Of a stretch of 64,000 bases of DNA, positions 8,968 through 18,067 are shown in pieces (within the stretch, counting starts at the first letter, position 1; every line of letters begins with the position of its first letter). The notes beneath the pieces are model-generated. The model saw nothing but the letters and a program-made list of their open reading frames with translations. It ran no database searches and was not told where the DNA came from. The translations under genes were made by a program, and so were the position numbers. The stretch is from Svornostia abyssi (lineage in GTDB: Bacteria > Actinomycetota > Thermoleophilia > Solirubrobacterales > Solirubrobacteraceae): assembly GCA_024666565.1 (NCBI GenBank), contig CP088295.1, forward strand, positions 2,356,001 to 2,420,000. Direction: 5' to 3'.

Positions 8968-9054
8968 GGCCGCTCCGTCGCGCATCCGACGGTGTTCGTG
9001 TCAGCAAGGCGACAGTGCGACCGCGCGCGCGGGCGTATCGTCGGCCGACGCACC

Positions 9055-10936
9055 ATGATCCGACCGACCCTCATCGTGGCTGCCGCCCTCGCGCTCGTGG
9101 GCTCGGCGGCCCTGCCCGCCGGCGCCTCGGCGGCGATCGACGGGACCTTCATCTTCCCGCTCGCCGGTTCGGGCAGCGCCTGCACGCCCCCGACCGCAGC
9201 CTGCGGGGACGCCGGCCCGGCCACGGCGGCGCAGCTCGACAACCCGAAGGGCGTCGCGGTACTGCCCGGGGGCGCGGTGATCTTCGCCGACACGAACACG
9301 AACCGTATCCGCCGCATCGCCCCCGACGGCTCGATCACCACGGTCGCGGGCAGCGGGTCGACGTGCGGCGTGCCGACCGGCTCGTGCGGCGACGGTTCAG
9401 TGGCGGTCGCCGCGCAGCTCACAGCGCCGCAGGGTGTCGCGGCGATCGACGAGGACTCGTTCCTCATCGCCGACACCGGCAACAGCAAGATCCGGCGGGT
9501 CGACGGTTCGAACATCACGACGGTGGCCGGCAACGGAACGTCGGGCGGCGCCCGGCGACGGCGGGGCCGCGACGGGCGCCGAGTTGAACGTCCCGCGCGA
9601 CGTGGCGGTGCGCGACGGGTCGACGTTCCTCATCGCCGACTACGGCAACGCGAAGGTGCGCCGCGTCGTCAACGGCGTGATCGGGACGGTCGCGGGCAGC
9701 GGGCTGTTCTGCACGAACACCGCAGAAGCGTGTGGTGACGGTGGCGGCAGCGGGCAGGCGGCGCTCGGCGGGCCGTCGGGCATCGCGGTCACGCCGGGCG
9801 ACGGGTTCCTCATCGCGGAGCCGACGATCTCCCGCGTTCGCCGTGTCTCGCGCGACGACGGCAGCGGCACGATCGAGCGCGTTGCCGGCCAGCAGTCCGT
9901 CGGCGCCGCGAGCTTCGGCGGCGACGGTGGCCCCGCGACATCGGCGCAGATCCACGCCGCCGACGACGTGGTCGCGCTGCCCACGGGCGGCTTCGTCGTC
10001 GCGGACACGACGAACAACCGCATCCGTGTCGTCGACGCCGGCGGAACGATCCAGACGGCGGCGGGGACCGGCGCTGCGTGCGCCGCGCCGACGACGGCCT
10101 GCGGTGACGGTGGCGCCGCCGCGGACGCGCAGCTCAACGAGCCGCGCGGGGTGGCAGTGGACGCGCAGGGGGATCTCGTCGTGGGCGACAGCACCACCGA
10201 CCGCGTGCGCCGGATCGACCTTCCGTCGTCCGTGTCGCCGCCCACCGGACCGGCGCCGCCGACGGGCTCGGCACCGGCCGGGGCGCCCGAGGTCGGCCGC
10301 ACCGTGCTCGTCCAGACGCTGCGCGGCAGGGTCTACGTGCGGCTGCGCGGGAGCCGGCGGTCGGTGCCGCTCGACCAGGTCGAGCTCGTCCCGGACGGGT
10401 CGAAGCTCGACACCCGGGCGGGCACGGCGCGCATCACCGTCGCCCGGTCCGGGGGCGGCACCGATGACGCCGACCTCTCCGACGGCATCCTGACGTTCGA
10501 CCAGCGCACCGACGGCACGCTCACCGATCTGCGCCTCAGCGAGCAGATCACCGGCTGTCCGGTCGCGGTCCGCGACCGCGGGAGCCAGGGCGCCCAGATC
10601 GGCACGACCGCGCCCCGCAGCCGCGCCGCGCTGTTCGGCACAGCGGCGTCACCGCTCACGTTCGCCGCCCGGGCGCAGACCAGCGCGCGCAAGAAGCGCC
10701 GCACCCGCCGCGGGCGCGTGAAGGCCGACGGCAGGTTCCGCACGGACGGCAAGTACGGCTCGGCGGTCGTGCGCGGCACCCAGTGGCTGACGATCGACGA
10801 CTGCGGGCGCGGCAAGCGCGCACAGACCCGGGTCATCGTCCGCGAGGGCAAGGTCGCGGTCCGGGACTTCCGCCTGGCGAGGACGAAGCTGGTCCGCGCC
10901 GGCCAGCGCTACGTCGCGTACGCGCGCGGCTCGTAG
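9055..10936 (+). CDS. Secreted NHL-repeat protein, one frame break
   Basis: A signal peptide (ALPAGASAA) is followed by about six beta-propeller repeats, each with a PKGVAV / FADTNTNRIRR / ITTVAGSG pattern, which is the NHL family. Between repeats are Cys-containing inserts of the type CTPPTAACGDAG. The C-terminal third (after about residue 410) is a separate domain without repeats, rich in Arg and Lys, with Cys residues. The reading frame shifts once between about 9541 and 9552, where one extra G in GGGCGGCGCCC moves translation from NGTSGG to APGDGGAATG. Removing one base gives a continuous protein of about 626 residues, so this is treated as one gene. Its end overlaps fabI by 28 bases. Confidence 0.75.
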
Positions 10937-11739
10937 CCGCGGTCGTCCTCGGAGGTCGTCTCGCGGGCGGGCGGGGACGCCATCGCGTGGAAGCCGCCAT
11001 CGGCGTGGAGGATCTCGCCGGTGACCGCACGGGACCAGTCAGAGAGCAGGAAGCACACGGCATCGGCCGACGGGCCGGCGTCCCGCGGGTCCCACCCCAG
11101 CGGGGCCTGGCGCTCCCACGCCGTCAACAGGTGCTCGAAGCCCGGGATGCCTCCCGCCGCGCGCGTGTGGAGGGGGCCCGCCGCGACGAGATTGACGCGG
11201 ATGCCTCGCGGGCCCAGGTCGCGGGCGAGGTACCGCGCGGTGGACTGCAGCGCGGCCTTGCAGACGCCCATCCAGTTGTACACCGGCCACGCCCCGCCGT
11301 CCGCGTCGAAGTCCAGGCCCACGAGCGCGCCGCCGTCGGCGGGCGCCAGGTCGCGCAGGATGCCGGCGAGCCCCGCCAGCGACCACGCGCTGGTGCGGAA
11401 CGCCAGCTCGACGCCCTCCGGGCGTGCGTCGAGGAAGTCGCCGCCGAGCGCGTCGCGGGGAGCGAACGCCACGGCGTGCAGCGCGCCGTCGAGTCCGCCG
11501 GTGAGATCGGCGATGCGGTCACGGGCGCGGTCGAGCTCCTCGCGCCGGGTCACGTCGAGCTCCAGGAGCTCCGCCGGTCGCGGGAGCTTCGCGGCGGCCG
11601 CTTCGGCGAGTTCGAGGTCGCGGCCGAGGGCGGACAGCAGGACCGTCGCGCCGGAGAGCTGCGCGCGTTCGGCGACCGCGAAGGCGATGCTGTCGGTGGT
11701 CACGAGTCCGGTGATCAGCAGGCGCTTGGACGAGAGCAT
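10909..11739 (-). CDS. fabI: Enoyl-[acyl-carrier-protein] reductase (FabI/InhA type)
   Basis: 276 residues, a short-chain dehydrogenase-fold NADH-dependent enoyl-ACP reductase that performs the last step of each round of fatty acid elongation. N-terminal ITGLVTTDSIAFAVAE is the FabI form of the nucleotide-binding loop (no GxGxxG). The catalytic pair is Tyr154 and Lys161 in YNWMGVCKAAL, spaced Y-x6-K as in FabI and InhA. LHTRAAGGIPGF forms the substrate loop. It is the last gene of the dabB-dabA-purK-purE-fabI unit: purE stops 3 bases before its ATG, and AAGGGA lies upstream. The coupling to bicarbonate and purine genes is unusual. Confidence 0.9.
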   Translation of the reverse strand: MLSSKRLLITGLVTTDSIAFAVAERAQLSGATVLLSALGRDLELAEAAAAKLPRPAELLELDVTRREELDRARDRIADLTGGLDGALHAVAFAPRDALGGDFLDARPEGVELAFRTSAWSLAGLAGILRDLAPADGGALVGLDFDADGGAWPVYNWMGVCKAALQSTARYLARDLGPRGIRVNLVAAGPLHTRAAGGIPGFEHLLTAWERQAPLGWDPRDAGPSADAVCFLLSDWSRAVTGEILHADGGFHAMASPPARETTSEDDRGYEPRAYAT

Positions 11740-11742
11740 GGG

Positions 11743-12258
11743 TCAGGTCCCTTCGGGAGTCGGCGGGGTGGAATCGGTGAGGGTGCGGTCCGCGTCGAGG
11801 GACGCGGCAGCGAGGTCATCCTGGAACGCGGTGATCCGGGCGCGGAGGTCCGGGTCGGACGCGGCGAGGATGCGGACGGCGAGCAGCCCGGCGTTGCGGG
11901 CGTTGCCGACCGCGACGGTCGCGACGGGGACGCCCTTGGGCATCTGCACGATCGACAGCAGGCTGTCGAGGCCGTCGAGGTGCTGCAGCGGCACCGGCAC
12001 GCCGATGACGGGCAGCGGGGTGACGGATGCCAGCATGCCCGGGAGGTGCGCGGCTCCGCCGGCGCCTGCGATGAGGACCTGCAGGCCCCGGGCCTCGGCT
12101 TCCTCCCCGTAGGCGAGCATCTCCCGCGGGGTGCGGTGTGCGGAGACGACGCGCAGCTCGTGGGCGATCCCGAACTCGTCGAGCGCCTCGGCTGCGGCGC
12201 GCATGACCGGGAGGTCGGAGCGGCTGCCCATGGCGATGCCGACACGCACGGCGCTCAT
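11743..12258 (-). CDS. purE: N5-carboxyaminoimidazole ribonucleotide mutase
   Basis: 171 residues, class I PurE. It converts N5-CAIR made by PurK into CAIR in purine synthesis. Family motifs are intact: [21 protein letters not shown] (with the active-site His), [13 protein letters not shown] and GVPV. The ATG at 12258 overlaps the purK stop by 4 bases (ATGA). Length is normal for the family, with a short polar C-terminal tail ([13 protein letters not shown]). Confidence 0.95.
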   Translation of the reverse strand: MSAVRVGIAMGSRSDLPVMRAAAEALDEFGIAHELRVVSAHRTPREMLAYGEEAEARGLQVLIAGAGGAAHLPGMLASVTPLPVIGVPVPLQHLDGLDSLLSIVQMPKGVPVATVAVGNARNAGLLAVRILAASDPDLRARITAFQDDLAAASLDADRTLTDSTPPTPEGT

Positions 12259-13409
12259 CGTTCGCCCTCCAGGATCCGTGCGGCGGTCCGGGCGGCGTCG
12301 AGCGCTGCGTCGGCATCGGCGCCGAGCGCGGTGACGTGCCCGAGCTTGCGGCCCGGGCGCGGCGCCTTGCCGTACAGGTGGACGTGCGCACCCTCGACGG
12401 CCAGCGCGCGGGCCACACGGTGGCCGGGGTCGCTCCCGTCGGCCGGGCCGAGCACGTTGACCATCGCCGCAGCGGGGGCGACCGGGCGGGTCGCGCCGAG
12501 CGGCCACCCGAGCACGGCGCGCAGGTGCTGCTCGAACTGGGAGGTCACGCAGCCGTCGAGCGTCACGTGGCCCGAGTTGTGCGGGCGCAGGGCGAGTTCG
12601 TTGATGAGCAGCTCATCGCCTGCGACGAACAGCTCGACCGCGAGGAGCCCCTCGAGCCCGATCGCCTCGGCGAGCTCCAGCGCCAACGCATGCGCCCGCG
12701 CCGCGAGCGCGCCCGGGACGCGGGCGGGGAGCACCACCTCGTGGCAGATCCCGTCCTGCTGGAGCGTCTCGACGACGGGGTACGCGCGCGACTCGCCGGT
12801 CCCCGCCGCGCGCGCGACGAGGACCGACAGCTCGGTGTCGATGGCGACATGGGCCTCGGCGAGGGCGGGACGGCCGAGCGCGGCGAGTGCCGCTTCCGCC
12901 TCGGCGACGTCAGCGGCGATGCGGACACCGCGTCCGTCGTAGCCGCCGCTGATGGCCTTGAGGACCACCGGCCAGCCGTGTGCCGCGGCGAAGGCACGGA
13001 CCTCGCTGACGTCCTGCACGGATGTGAAGGCCGGCACGGGCAGGCCGAGGTCCCCGCCGAGCCTGCGACGGGCGTGCAGCTTGTCCTGCGCCAGGTGCTT
13101 GACCTCTGGTCCGGGCCTGATCGCGACGCCGCGCGCAGCGAGGGCCTGCAGGGCGGCCCGGTCGGCATGTTCGTGGTCGAACGTCACCACGTCGACGCGC
13201 CGGGCGAGCCTGGCGAGGTCGTCGAGCCGATCGGCTGTGCCGACGACGAGTCGGGCGCCGGCCGCTTCCGCGGGTGCGCCAGGGGCGTCGAGCACGTGCG
13301 TCTCGATCCCGAGCGGCGTGCCTGCAGCGTGCGACATCCGCGCGAGCTGGCCGCCGCCGATGATCCCGACGCGGGCCGTGGGCTGCGCCGGGGCGCTCAC
13401 ACGGCTCAT
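12255..13409 (-). CDS. purK: 5-(carboxyamino)imidazole ribonucleotide synthase
   Basis: 384 residues, an ATP-grasp enzyme that joins aminoimidazole ribonucleotide with bicarbonate, using ATP. N-terminal [15 protein letters not shown]-binding [15 protein letters not shown]-terminal [20 protein letters not shown], which carries the substrate- and metal-binding residues typical of PurK. The start overlaps the dabA stop by 4 bases and the stop overlaps the purE start by 4 bases. The upstream neighbour is a bicarbonate-accumulating pump, and bicarbonate is this enzyme's own substrate, which may explain the arrangement. Confidence 0.95.
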   Translation of the reverse strand: MSRVSAPAQPTARVGIIGGGQLARMSHAAGTPLGIETHVLDAPGAPAEAAGARLVVGTADRLDDLARLARRVDVVTFDHEHADRAALQALAARGVAIRPGPEVKHLAQDKLHARRRLGGDLGLPVPAFTSVQDVSEVRAFAAAHGWPVVLKAISGGYDGRGVRIAADVAEAEAALAALGRPALAEAHVAIDTELSVLVARAAGTGESRAYPVVETLQQDGICHEVVLPARVPGALAARAHALALELAEAIGLEGLLAVELFVAGDELLINELALRPHNSGHVTLDGCVTSQFEQHLRAVLGWPLGATRPVAPAAAMVNVLGPADGSDPGHRVARALAVEGAHVHLYGKAPRPGRKLGHVTALGADADAALDAARTAARILEGER

Positions 13410-15937
13410 GCCGCGACCTCCGCCTGCCAGCCGCCGCCCGGGAGACGGCGCATCCACGGGGTGTCGGCGCTGTCGCGCGCGACGAGCGTGATCCACTCGC
13501 CGTCGATGAGCCGCTCGACCTGGGGCGCGCCCGCGAGGACCCCGTCGATCCGGTCGCACGGCGCGTCGATGACGGCGAGCAGGCGCTGCGGCTCGTGCTC
13601 GAGGCGGTCGCCGACCGCGACGGACTCCCACGGCAGGCCGCCGCGCAGGTCGCCGCCGGGGCCGCTCAGCACGCCGATGCCGCCCACCACGTTGTGACTG
13701 ATCTTCGTCCCTGCGCCGAACTGCTCCGGCGCGACGGATGAGAAGTAGTACTGGCTGCCGATCCAGTGCGCGACGACGAGCGGCGCGGTCAGGATGAGGG
13801 TCAGCGCCTCGTCGGTCGGGTCCGCCGACGCGTCGTAGGAGTGCAGGAACGTCCGGCTGCCGAAGTCCCGGCCGGCCGTGAGCTCCCGCGATCCGACGAT
13901 GAACGCCGCGCAGCCCGCCAGGCCCCACTCGGGGGCGATCTGCGCCCAGTCGCGGCTGCGGACCAGCACCTCGTCGGCGCCGTCCCGGCCCGCGGACGCG
14001 CCCGGCAGCCGGAGCGCGCGCTCGGCCGCGGTGGCGGCACCGGCGCGCGCGAGGTCCGCGCGGAAGGCGTCCATGACGGCGCGGTGCGTCGCCGGGACCT
14101 CCTCGTCGAGGAGCCGGACGACGTCCGTGGCCGTGTCGTGTTCGCCGGCGGCGAACCACGTGCCGTCGGGAATGTGGATGCCGCGCTCGGCCACGCCGGC
14201 GCGGACGGCGGGGTCGTTGAACACCGCCGCCATCGCGCGGGCGTTGTGCGCCCCGCGGTGGCCGCCGCAGGCGCCGCAATCGAGCGCCGCCATGTGCGGG
14301 TTGTTCACCGTCGTCGAGCCGTGCCCGCAGAGCAGGACGACCGGCGCGAACCCGTCCACGAGGCCCATGGCTGTGAGCGCGCCGGCCGCCGCCGCCACGC
14401 GGTCCTCGAGCGGCAGCGCGTCGACGTCCATGTGGGTCGGCACGTGCGGGTTTGCGTTGGCCTTCTCAGCCAGGCCGCCCGCCAGGTTCGGCGCGACGGT
14501 CCTCGCCGTGGCGATCGGACCGGTGACGAACCCGACGGCCTCCGCGAAGACGTACTTCGCGGCCAGGCCCTTCTTCGCCCCGGCGAAGGCGTCGCGGGCC
14601 GCGGCGAGCCGGTTCGTGGCGCGCAGCGCGCGCTCGGCCTCCTGCTCGTGACCTGCGTCCGGGCGCTCGGTGACCACGGCGGCGGGCGTGACGAGCACCG
14701 GGCACTGCTCGGTGGTCACGTCGCCCCCGAAGGCCTGGACGTCGACCGCCAGCCCGAAGAACCCGGCGAACCCGATGGTCTCGTACGGGCCGCTGGCCTC
14801 GAGGTGGCGCCGCAAGACCTCCGAGCGCACGTCGATGCAGAAGACCGCCTGGACCTGCGGGGTCCCGGTCTTTGTGCCGGCCGGCCCGGCCGGCGGCTGC
14901 TCGTCGATGCGGCTGAGGAGTTCTGTGCGGAACGTGGCTTCCAGCGCTTCCTGCCAGATCGCCGGGCGCGCGGCCGGGCTGATCCGGTCGAGGGCAGCGG
15001 CGAGGTCGGGCATGTCCGGCGCCACGCCGAGCGCGTCCGCGACGGCGGTCACGCGCGCCCGCCGGTCCGGTGCGGGCGGCGCCGCGACGGCGGGCACCCG
15101 CGCGAGCGCGTCGGCGCCCGCCGCGGGGTGCAGGAGCGCCCGCTCGCAGGCCAGGCGGACAGCCGCGAGGTCGGCGAACTCGAGGTCGCCCAGGTGCTCC
15201 TGACGCCAGCGGGCGTGCGAGGACCAGCCGGGCTGGCGGGTCAGCAGGGCACGGAGCAGCGCCTCCCTGCCGGCGGCGTCGAAGCCGGTCTCGTCGAGCA
15301 GCGCTTCCAGCGCCTCGGCGCCGTCCACGGGCAGCTCGGCGAGCTGCCGCCGCGCCGCCCGCGTGAAGGCCGGGTCGTGCGGCGCCAGCGCCCGCCATGC
15401 GCCGTAGAAGCCGCGCTCGCGGTGCGGCATGCCCCAGCGGGCCTTGCCCGCATCGAGGTACGCAGCGAGCCAGCCGCTCATCATCTCGTCCGTGACGTCG
15501 GCGATCCGGTCGCCGAGCTGGACGTCCCAGGCCTCGGCGGGCGTGAGCGCCTGACGCGGCTGCGGCGCGACGGCCGGCGCGTGCCGGAGGTCGGCGAGCA
15601 GGATCGCCTCGAGCGTCGCCGTCCGGTGGTCGCCGAGGTCGATCTCGAGGTCCGCGTCGGCTCCGATCCGCGCGCGGAGCGCCCGGCGCAGCTCCCGGTC
15701 GCTGATCCGGCCGTCGCGCTCGGCGGCGCGCAGCTCCTCCTCGGCGCGCCACCCGGGCGCGCCGAACGTCTGCTGCGCGTGGACGACCGCCTCGGCGAAC
15801 GGGAGGTGCTCGATGCCCGCGAGCGGGTTGACCGCGACGAAGCGCTCGAGCGGCCACGCCGGCGAGATCTCCTTCGCGAGGGCGGCGACCTGCTCGCGCA
15901 CGCCCTCGGACTGCGGGATGAGGATCGTCTGGGTCAT
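13406..15937 (-). CDS. dabA: DabA, inorganic carbon accumulation subunit (DUF2309)
   Basis: 843 residues, a full-length DabA. The family is distantly like beta-carbonic anhydrases and forms the DAB pump with DabB, using an ion gradient to trap CO2 as bicarbonate in the cytoplasm. The zinc-site residues can be placed: Cys367 and Asp369 in VFCIDVRSE, His539 in LLCGHGSTTVNNPH, and Cys554 in ALDCGACGG. Their spacing (172 and 15 residues) matches the characterised Halothiobacillus protein (Cys351, Asp353, His524, Cys539). The ATG overlaps the dabB stop by 4 bases. No carboxysome or RuBisCO gene is in the window. Confidence 0.93.
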   Translation of the reverse strand: MTQTILIPQSEGVREQVAALAKEISPAWPLERFVAVNPLAGIEHLPFAEAVVHAQQTFGAPGWRAEEELRAAERDGRISDRELRRALRARIGADADLEIDLGDHRTATLEAILLADLRHAPAVAPQPRQALTPAEAWDVQLGDRIADVTDEMMSGWLAAYLDAGKARWGMPHRERGFYGAWRALAPHDPAFTRAARRQLAELPVDGAEALEALLDETGFDAAGREALLRALLTRQPGWSSHARWRQEHLGDLEFADLAAVRLACERALLHPAAGADALARVPAVAAPPAPDRRARVTAVADALGVAPDMPDLAAALDRISPAARPAIWQEALEATFRTELLSRIDEQPPAGPAGTKTGTPQVQAVFCIDVRSEVLRRHLEASGPYETIGFAGFFGLAVDVQAFGGDVTTEQCPVLVTPAAVVTERPDAGHEQEAERALRATNRLAAARDAFAGAKKGLAAKYVFAEAVGFVTGPIATARTVAPNLAGGLAEKANANPHVPTHMDVDALPLEDRVAAAAGALTAMGLVDGFAPVVLLCGHGSTTVNNPHMAALDCGACGGHRGAHNARAMAAVFNDPAVRAGVAERGIHIPDGTWFAAGEHDTATDVVRLLDEEVPATHRAVMDAFRADLARAGAATAAERALRLPGASAGRDGADEVLVRSRDWAQIAPEWGLAGCAAFIVGSRELTAGRDFGSRTFLHSYDASADPTDEALTLILTAPLVVAHWIGSQYYFSSVAPEQFGAGTKISHNVVGGIGVLSGPGGDLRGGLPWESVAVGDRLEHEPQRLLAVIDAPCDRIDGVLAGAPQVERLIDGEWITLVARDSADTPWMRRLPGGGWQAEVAA

Positions 15938-17407
15938 GCGGTGCCTCCCTCGGCGACGGCGGTGGACGGGCCGGTCCGCGCGAACGCAGACCGGGTGCGG
16001 TCGGCGTCCGTGCCGAGATGCCAGTGCGGCATGGGCCGCGGGCGGCTGAGGCGCATCGCGCGGACGTAGAGCCGGTCGCGCAGCGTTCCGCCCTGCTGCC
16101 AGGCGAGCAGCGCGCCGCCCGCCGCAGCGAGCGGGACGAGGGCGAACCAGGCCGCCGGGTGGCCGTCGGCCGAGGGCAGCGCGAGGACCTCGGAGAGCCC
16201 GAGGGCTCCGAGGAGGTACGTCGCGGCCATCGCGGTGGCGAGCACCGAGGCGACCGCCATCTCGCCGGGACGGCCGGTCCGGCGCAGGGCCGACCACAGG
16301 GCGGCTGCGCCGGTGACCCAGGCGAAGATGAGCAGCACCGTCTTCTCCTCGCCGACGCCCAGGGCCGCGGCGATGGCGGTGAGGCCCGCAGCCCGGCGCG
16401 ACGGCCGCCAGCAGGCCCTGGAGGGCCGCCTGCGTGCGGGCCGCAGGTGGCGCCGGCACCGTGCGACGGCGGGCGTGGTCGGCGATCGCGCCGCCCGCAC
16501 CGAGGAAGCCCGCGGCCTTGTACATCGCGTGGCCGACGATGTGGATGATCGTCGCGGCCCAGGCGCCGAGGCCGCAGGTCATGAGCATGAAGCCCATCTG
16601 CGCGCTGGTCGAGCACGCGAGCATGCCCTTGACGTCCGCGCGGACCGCCATCGCGATCGCGGCGCTGAACATCGTGACGGCGCCGATGGTGATCGCGGTG
16701 GCCATCGCCGGGGTGGAGGCGCTGAGGATGTCCTGCTGGCGGAGCAGCAGGACCCCGCCGGCGTTGACCACACCCGCGTGGAGGAAGGCGCAGACGGGGG
16801 TCGGCGCCGCGACGGTCGTGACGAGCCAGCCGTGCAGCGGCAGCTGCGCGGCGCGCGCCGCGGCGGCGACGACGAGCAGGATGGCGACGGCGTGGCCCGC
16901 GGTCGAGCCGGCTTGCGCGCCGGTCGCGTCGAGGATGACACTCGCCCAGAGGGCGACGTCGGCGATCGCGAAGGCGATGATCGCGCGGCGCAGCGCGTCG
17001 CGTCCGGAGGGCAGATGGCGATGGGCGGCGAGCGCTCCGAGGAACGCGACGCTTGCGACGGTCCAGCCGGCGGCGATGACCGCCAGGGGCCCGGCGGTGA
17101 CGAAGACGGCGGTGCCGCTGGCGGCGACGCCGAGGAGGGCGGTCGTCTGGGCGCCGCCCTGGGCCGACGCGAGCTGGCGCATCGCGTAGCTCTGGACGGT
17201 GGCCGACAGGCCGCCGACGAGGAGGAGCATGAGGCCGCCGACGGCGTCGACGGGGGCGATCGGCGCGCCCGCGAGGGCGGCGGCGCCGACGAGGGCGGTC
17301 AGGGCGGGCCCGATGACCGCGGCCTGCCGCAGCGTGTCACGGCGCAGCACCGCGAGGAGCGCGCCGGCGGCCGGGGTGAGCCAGGCGATGAGGGCGAGGA
17401 GGCTCAT
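15934..17407 (-). CDS. dabB: DabB, membrane subunit of DAB carbon pump, one frame break
   Basis: A polytopic protein of the NADH-dehydrogenase/Mrp-antiporter family (about 490 residues when repaired). The N-terminal part is in one frame (MSLLALIAWLTPAAG onward) and includes the antiporter-like LPLHGWLVTTVAAPTPVCAF and FLHAGVVNAGGVLLLRQQ. The frame breaks at about 16391-16400, where one extra base in GCCCGGCGCG moves translation from LLAAVA to RAAGLTAIAAALG. The C-terminal helices and tail then continue to the stop overlapping dabA. It conducts the cation that energises DabA. Its ATG overlaps the stop of a small upstream gene. The break is probably a sequence error, since the operon is otherwise intact. 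Confidence 0.85.
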
Positions 17408-17688
17408 GCCTCGGCCTCCACGGCCTCCACGGCGCGAACGCGGCTGGCGAGCGCGCGGCCGTCCGCGCCGATCCGGTCGTGCACGGCCGCGTCGTGGACG
17501 ACGTTGAAGAGCGAGCGGCCCGCGCGCAACTGCTCAGCGATGTGGCGGCCGATGGCCTGCGCCGCGGCGCGGCGCGCGTCAGGCGGGAACGTCTCGACGG
17601 CGGTGTCGAAGTCCAGCGGCGCGTACGCGTCGTGGTCGAGGGCTGCGGCGGGGCTCGTGATCGTGGTGGTGACGGGTGAGACGGACAT
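17404..17688 (-). CDS. Small hypothetical protein, first gene of dab operon
   Basis: 94 residues, acidic at both ends, no membrane segment, no family recognised. Core: FDTAVETFPPDARRAAAQ, then a helical region with IGRHIAEQLRAG and FNVVHDAAVHDRIGADG, which contains several His and Asp residues. An AGGAG six bases ahead of the ATG is the best ribosome-binding site in the operon. The stop overlaps the dabB start by 4 bases, so dabB translation should depend on it. It may be an assembly or regulatory partner of the pump; this is inferred from position only. Confidence 0.7.
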   Translation of the reverse strand: MSVSPVTTTITSPAAALDHDAYAPLDFDTAVETFPPDARRAAAQAIGRHIAEQLRAGRSLFNVVHDAAVHDRIGADGRALASRVRAVEAVEAEA

Positions 17689-17723
17689 GTCGGCTCCTGG
17701 TCAGAGGGGACTACATGCGCTAA

Positions 17724-17753
17724 GAGATACCCGATACATATTTCGTATGTCAA
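17724..17753 (-). promoter_or_regulatory. Probable promoter of the dab-pur-fabI operon
   Basis: On the minus strand a perfect -35 hexamer TTGACA (17748-17753) is followed after 18 bases by TATCTC (17724-17729), 36 bases upstream of the first ATG. The stretch is strikingly AT-rich for this genome. An inverted repeat ACATA-N5-TATGT (17736-17750) overlaps the -35 and spacer and could be a second operator. Confidence 0.55.
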
Positions 17754-17764
17754 GAAGCACGTTT

Positions 17765-17780
17765 TGTAAAACACGTCACA
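17765..17780 (-). promoter_or_regulatory. Crp-like binding site upstream of dab operon
   Basis: Minus strand TGTGA-CGTGTT-TTACA matches the Crp/GlxR consensus TGTGA-N6-TCACA at 9 of 10 defined positions. Its centre is about 55 bases upstream of the start point predicted from the -10, close to class I activator spacing. A crp gene lies just upstream on the same strand. Confidence 0.55.
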
Positions 17781-17895
17781 CAACGCCTACTTGAAGGCGC
17801 GCAGCGACCCACGCGGCCCGGCGGCCGGAGAACGAGAACAGCGAGAGGAGAGGAGGTGCGGCGGCCCCGGCTCATGCCGGGAGATCAGCGCGTCA

Positions 17896-18055
17896 GTCGA
17901 AGCCCAACCGCGACGGGAGTTCGGGAGTTCGGAGCCTCTGGCGAGGAACTCCCAAGGGCTTTGAGGAGCGTCAGCGTCGAAGCCCAACCGCGACGGGAGT
18001 TCGGGAGTTGGGAGCCTCTGGCGAGGAACTCCCAAGGGCTTTGAGGAGCGTCAGC
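17896..18055. repeat. Tandem duplication of an 80-bp hairpin-forming unit
   Basis: Two units, 17896-17975 and 17976-18055, differ at a single base (C at 17930, G at 18010). Each holds GGGAGTTC (doubled in the first unit) that can pair with GAACTCCC about 20 bases later, enclosed by AAGCCC/GGGCTT arms. GGGCTTTGA of one unit can also pair with TCGAAGCCC or TCAAAGCCC of the next, giving alternative hairpins. It fills most of the 370-base gap between the dab operon and crp. The short ORFs through it look spurious. Confidence 0.8.
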
Positions 18056-18067
18056 GAGTCAAAGCCC
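18036..18067 (-). terminator. Hairpin at the end of crp
   Basis: GGGCTTTGA (18036-18044) pairs perfectly with TCAAAGCCC (18059-18067), 9 bp with a 14-base loop, overlapping the crp stop codon. It looks like the terminator from which the adjoining 80-bp repeats may have been duplicated. No T-run is present. Confidence 0.5.

Noticed and set aside
13766..16069. 767-codon open frame on the plus strand opposite dabA
   Set aside because: Arg/Gly/Val-rich shadow of a real GC-rich gene; no domain, and dabA on the other strand is certain.
17787..18044. Short ORFs on both strands through the 80-bp repeats
   Set aside because: They repeat the same peptide only because the DNA repeats; no ribosome-binding site and no conserved motif.
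17896..18055. CRISPR array
   Set aside because: Only two units, directly adjacent without distinct spacers, and no cas genes.
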